DNA from: Thiohalocapsa sp963695445
GTDB lineage: Bacteria > Pseudomonadota > Gammaproteobacteria > Chromatiales > Chromatiaceae
DNA: 64,000 nucleotides
Direction: 5' to 3'
Assembly (NCBI GenBank): GCA_963695445.1
Contig: CAVOGV010000039.1
Coordinates: forward strand, 1 to 64,000
The notes beneath the pieces were generated by a model, which did no database searches, was not told the origin of the DNA, and saw only the letters and a program-made list of their open reading frames with translations. Shown in pieces: positions 61,980-64,000 of the stretch (its first letter is position 1; each line of letters begins with the position of its first letter). A program made the position numbers and the translations under genes.

Positions 61980-62123
61980 TTAGAACCAGGGCTTCCAGGC
62001 GATGACCAGAATATGCGCAACCGCGGCGATGCCGGCAAATGCGGTGTAGGTCACTTTGAACTGCTCGTGGAATTCTTTTGCTTGCTCGACCGTCAGGCCG
62101 GAAAGGCTCTTCTGCTCAGCCAT
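61980..62123 (-). CDS. pucB: LH2 beta polypeptide, 47 residues (cassette B)
   Basis: The first gene of cassette B. The leader is MAEQK as in cassette C, but the helix carries AVAHILV instead of AIAHFLV, a change next to the bacteriochlorophyll-ligand His37. Confidence 0.93.
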   Translation of the reverse strand: MAEQKSLSGLTVEQAKEFHEQFKVTYTAFAGIAAVAHILVIAWKPWF

Positions 62124-62264
62124 CGTTTTAAGCCTCCAATAGGGCGTTGCCGCCTCTGTCGCTTGCGATGCCGCGGCGGCTGTCCGTGAGGTTGGCCATC
62201 GCGACGCTGTGTTTGCCCGGGTGTTCCGGCAGGCGTTCCGTTGCCCGTTCTCTGCTCCAGTGGT

Positions 62265-62296
62265 TGTCATTATAGACTGACACATTTATATGTCAA
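62265..62296 (-). promoter_or_regulatory. Promoter with triple PpsR/CrtJ-like half-sites (cassette B)
   Basis: It has the same layout as in cassette C: TTGACA (62296-62291), 16-base spacer, TATAAT (62274-62269), overlaid by TGTCA-N8-TGACA-N8-TGTCA at 62265-62295. Confidence 0.8.
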
Positions 62297-62809
62297 CCTA
62301 GATTTACAAAAAAGGATCGATGATCGCCGACTGCCGGCAACAGGCGCGCCGGCGGTCGCTCGGGCGCGCCGCTGGCTGCTGGCTGTCGAAATCCACTGTT
62401 TCTGGCGATGTGTTCGACGCCTGCTTTTGGCGACAACTCGTCCGCGATGGGTGCCTGGATCTTTGGTCATCTGCCCGTGGGAGCGGAACAGTTTCGCGGT
62501 GCGCTCTGTTTCCGTGCCAGGTCCTTCGCGCCTTTGCGCCTTCGCGTGAGACTCTTCGTTCATGCGCTCCTCATCCGGTTAGGAATGTCTCACGCGAAGG
62601 CACGAAGGACGTCTTGTTCGCGCTGTTGTACCTGCGTGCGAGCATCCCTGCATGCCTTGGGTCTGGTGGCCCGAACGATGATCAAGGCCTCTGTGACGAT
62701 GGTTCTGAAGAAGGGCGGGGTGCAAGAGGGGGCGTCGCCGAGTGGCGGAAGCGCTGGGTGGGTTCTGTCAGGATAGTGCTTGGGCGCTTGGGCGGCCCTT
62801 GCAAACGTC
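62297..62809. other. Spacer between cassettes B and A
   Basis: No gene is supported. An extended imperfect palindrome at 62521-62610 contains the same perfect 14-bp core (GCCTTCGCGTGAGA/TCTCACGCGAAGGC) as the other spacer, with outer arms GTCCTTCG/CGAAGGAC. The left part (about 62300-62470) is unlike the C-B spacer, which explains the different unit length. Confidence 0.55.
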
Positions 62810-62885
62810 AGAATGGCGGAGGGAGCGAGGGCATTGCGCCCAGCTCACACTCCGCCATTCTTAGGCAGCCCCGAGCGGGGCTGCC
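62810..62885. terminator. Double hairpin after cassette A
   Basis: The third copy of the structures: 12-bp arms at 62810-62821 and 62850-62861 and the GGCAGCCCC stem-loop at 62864-62885. Confidence 0.6.
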
Positions 62886-62940
62886 GACCCGATGCACGTG
62901 CCGGCGTCGCCGACAAGCGCTCGGGTATGGGTTCGATCGC

Positions 62941-63105
62941 TTACCAGGAATACTGCGGCAGCGAGAACACCATCCAATGCACGGCCAGCGCGATGACCAG
63001 CACGGCAAACAGGATCGGCATCAGCCAAGTGGCAGGATTCAGGACCAGCCAGATCTTCCAATCGTCTTCAGGATTCTTCGGGCGAGCAATCTGTTGTTCG
63101 GCCAT
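62941..63105 (-). CDS. pucA: LH2 alpha polypeptide, short form (cassette A)
   Basis: The third 54-residue short alpha chain, ending at the +11 Trp. It is essentially the same as the other two copies. Confidence 0.9.
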   Translation of the reverse strand: MAEQQIARPKNPEDDWKIWLVLNPATWLMPILFAVLVIALAVHWMVFSLPQYSW

Positions 63106-63163
63106 GGTAAAGCCCTCTCAAGTGTAGGTTGTCAGTAACGTTCAGTCGACGGAAGGCGGTTAC

Positions 63164-63304
63164 TTAGAACCAGGGCTTCCAGGCGATGACCAGCAGATGC
63201 GCAGCGGCAGCGATGCCGGCGAACGCGGTGTAGGTCACTTTGAACTGCTCGTGGAACTCTTTGGCTTGCTCGACGGTGAGGCCGGAGAGAGAAGTATCAG
63301 CCAT
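63164..63304 (-). CDS. pucB: LH2 beta polypeptide, 46 residues (cassette A)
   Basis: This copy has a leader MADT before SLSGLTVEQ, where the cassette B and C copies start straight at MSLSG. The body with AAAAHLLV and WKPWF is unchanged. The upstream DNA (63305-63410) is also unlike the other cassettes, so a recombination joint lies near the start codon. Confidence 0.9.
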   Translation of the reverse strand: MADTSLSGLTVEQAKEFHEQFKVTYTAFAGIAAAAHLLVIAWKPWF

Positions 63305-63418
63305 TGCGATATACCTCGGATCGTGTTGTGAATTGCAGCGTCAACGCCGCCGCGGTGGTTGTGCCAAGCCTCTTTAAGAAGCATTGGCCGAGAGTTTTTG
63401 CAGATTACTGGGCGCAGA

Positions 63419-63652
63419 CTACTGGGCCGCGGGTGCAGCAGGCGCTTCGACAGCGACAGGCGCTGCGACAGCAACGGCGGCCTCTTCAGCGCCCCAGCTG
63501 TACTGTGGCAGCGAGAAGACCATGGCGTGCACGCCAAGGGCGATGACCAGCGTCGCGGCCAGGATTGGGACCAGCCAGGTGGCGGGGTTGACGACCAGCC
63601 AAATGCGATAGTCCTGCTCTTTCGGCTTGTAGTTGAAAACGTCTTGGAACAT
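63419..63652 (-). CDS. pucA: LH2 alpha polypeptide, long form (cassette A)
   Basis: A 77-residue long alpha chain. The membrane part is identical to the other copies; the tail reads WGAEEAAVAVAAPVAVEAPA. His42 is the bacteriochlorophyll ligand. Confidence 0.93.
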   Translation of the reverse strand: MFQDVFNYKPKEQDYRIWLVVNPATWLVPILAATLVIALGVHAMVFSLPQYSWGAEEAAVAVAAPVAVEAPAAPAAQ

Positions 63653-63690
63653 TGCTCAAACCTCGCGGGAGCTAAATTAGGGAAGCGGTG

Positions 63691-63834
63691 TTAGAACCAG
63701 GGCTTCCAGGCGATGACCAGAATATGCGCAACCGCGGCGATGCCGGCAAATGCGGTGTAGGTCACTTTGAACTGCTCGTGGAATTCTTTTGCTTGCTCGA
63801 CCGTCAGGCCGGAAAGGCTTTGCGATTCTGCCAT
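63691..63834 (-). CDS. pucB: LH2 beta polypeptide, 47 residues (cassette A)
   Basis: The first gene of cassette A. The leader is MAESQ rather than MAEQK; the rest matches cassette B (AVAHILV). Its 5' leader of about 130 bases differs from those of the other cassettes. Confidence 0.93.
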   Translation of the reverse strand: MAESQSLSGLTVEQAKEFHEQFKVTYTAFAGIAAVAHILVIAWKPWF

Positions 63835-63965
63835 TGACTTACCCTCTGTCTTGCGATGCGCCGCGAGGCATTCGCGGCGGCGTTCATTGAGGCGAAATCT
63901 GCCTCACCGACACTAGCAGCCGGATGGCGAACTGTGCGTTCCCGTCCGATCTTTCCCTCTGGTTG

Positions 63966-63997
63966 TGTCAGTTTAGCGTGACATATTATGATGTCAA
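63966..63997 (-). promoter_or_regulatory. Promoter with triple PpsR/CrtJ-like half-sites (cassette A)
   Basis: The TGTCA-N8-TGACA-N8-TGTCA pattern is intact at 63966-63996 and the -35 is TTGACA (63997-63992). The -10 is TAAACT instead of TATAAT, so this promoter is probably weaker or regulated differently. The window ends directly after it. Confidence 0.75.
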
Positions 63998-64000
63998 GCG

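Noticed and set aside
59550..63061. Repeated 66-codon minus-strand frames starting MEDLAGPESC over the short alpha genes
   Set aside because: They are an out-of-frame reading of the 54-residue alpha chain, whose true frame begins MAEQQIARPK.
59630..63834. Reading the array as LH1 (pufBA)
   Set aside because: There are no pufL, pufM or pufC genes in the array, and the KIWLV-NPATWL and SLSGLT patterns match molischianum-type LH2; the +11 Trp is shared by LH1 and that LH2 type, so a minor doubt remains.

Overview
The window looks like chromosome of a GC-rich purple sulfur gammaproteobacterium (Chromatiaceae-like). The evidence is the carotenoid genes crtC and crtD, three tandem light-harvesting cassettes of Phaeospirillum molischianum-type LH2 polypeptides with PpsR/CrtJ-like operators, cytochrome c4, a molybdenum-free set of ordinary gammaproteobacterial housekeeping operons, and many Chromatiales-style REP palindromes.

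Layout. 1-3.1 kb: end of trpS, then scpA-scpB-rluB. 3.1-5.1 kb: a cAMP-receptor-like sensor domain and argE. 5.4-9.2 kb: two unknown genes and a GNAT/C39-peptidase fusion overlapping a RimK-type ATP-grasp gene, a predicted peptide-ligation or protein-modification pair. 9.2-10.0 kb: a broken MazF/PemK remnant next to an intact Phd/PIN toxin-antitoxin module with a 27-bp perfect palindromic operator. 10-19.8 kb: RNA methyltransferase, exonuclease III-like, pirin, CDGSH protein, mtaB, an exported alpha-crystallin protein and an HExxH protein. 19.9-28.3 kb: ABC exporter, PBP1b (mrcB), TPR lipoprotein, DinG/YoaA helicase, tsaB. 28.9-33.9 kb: a ferritin-like protein, lpxH, ppiB, cysS, folD. 34.4-34.9 kb: tRNA-Pro, -Arg, -His, -Lys. 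35-45.3 kb: yihY-type protein, prlC, gamma carbonic anhydrase, SCO and PCuAC copper chaperones, HIT-like protein, cytochrome c4, an EEP hydrolase and a lytic transglycosylase. 45.4-46.5 kb: a less GC-rich stretch with DnaA-box-like sites. 46.5-55.6 kb: two methyltransferases, hslR, grxC, pepN, hsp20, a BolA-family gene, phoR/phoB. 55.7-64 kb: a photosynthesis segment, all on the minus strand: crtD, a zinc-ribbon membrane protein, crtC, another membrane protein, and upstream of them three tandem pucBABA cassettes.

The most striking region is 59.5-64.0 kb. A unit of about 1.65 kb (promoter, beta, long alpha, beta, short alpha, 3' hairpins, spacer) is present three times. Each promoter carries three evenly spaced half-sites (TGTCA-N8-TGACA-N8-TGTCA) lying over its -35 and -10 boxes, a layout that would let a redox/light repressor block transcription directly.

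A caution for every reader: at least eleven otherwise intact genes, several normally essential (cysS, scpA, mrcB), are broken by small shifts that nearly always correspond to one extra base. This is far more likely sequence or assembly error than real gene decay, so the coordinates given for those genes span the whole broken frame.
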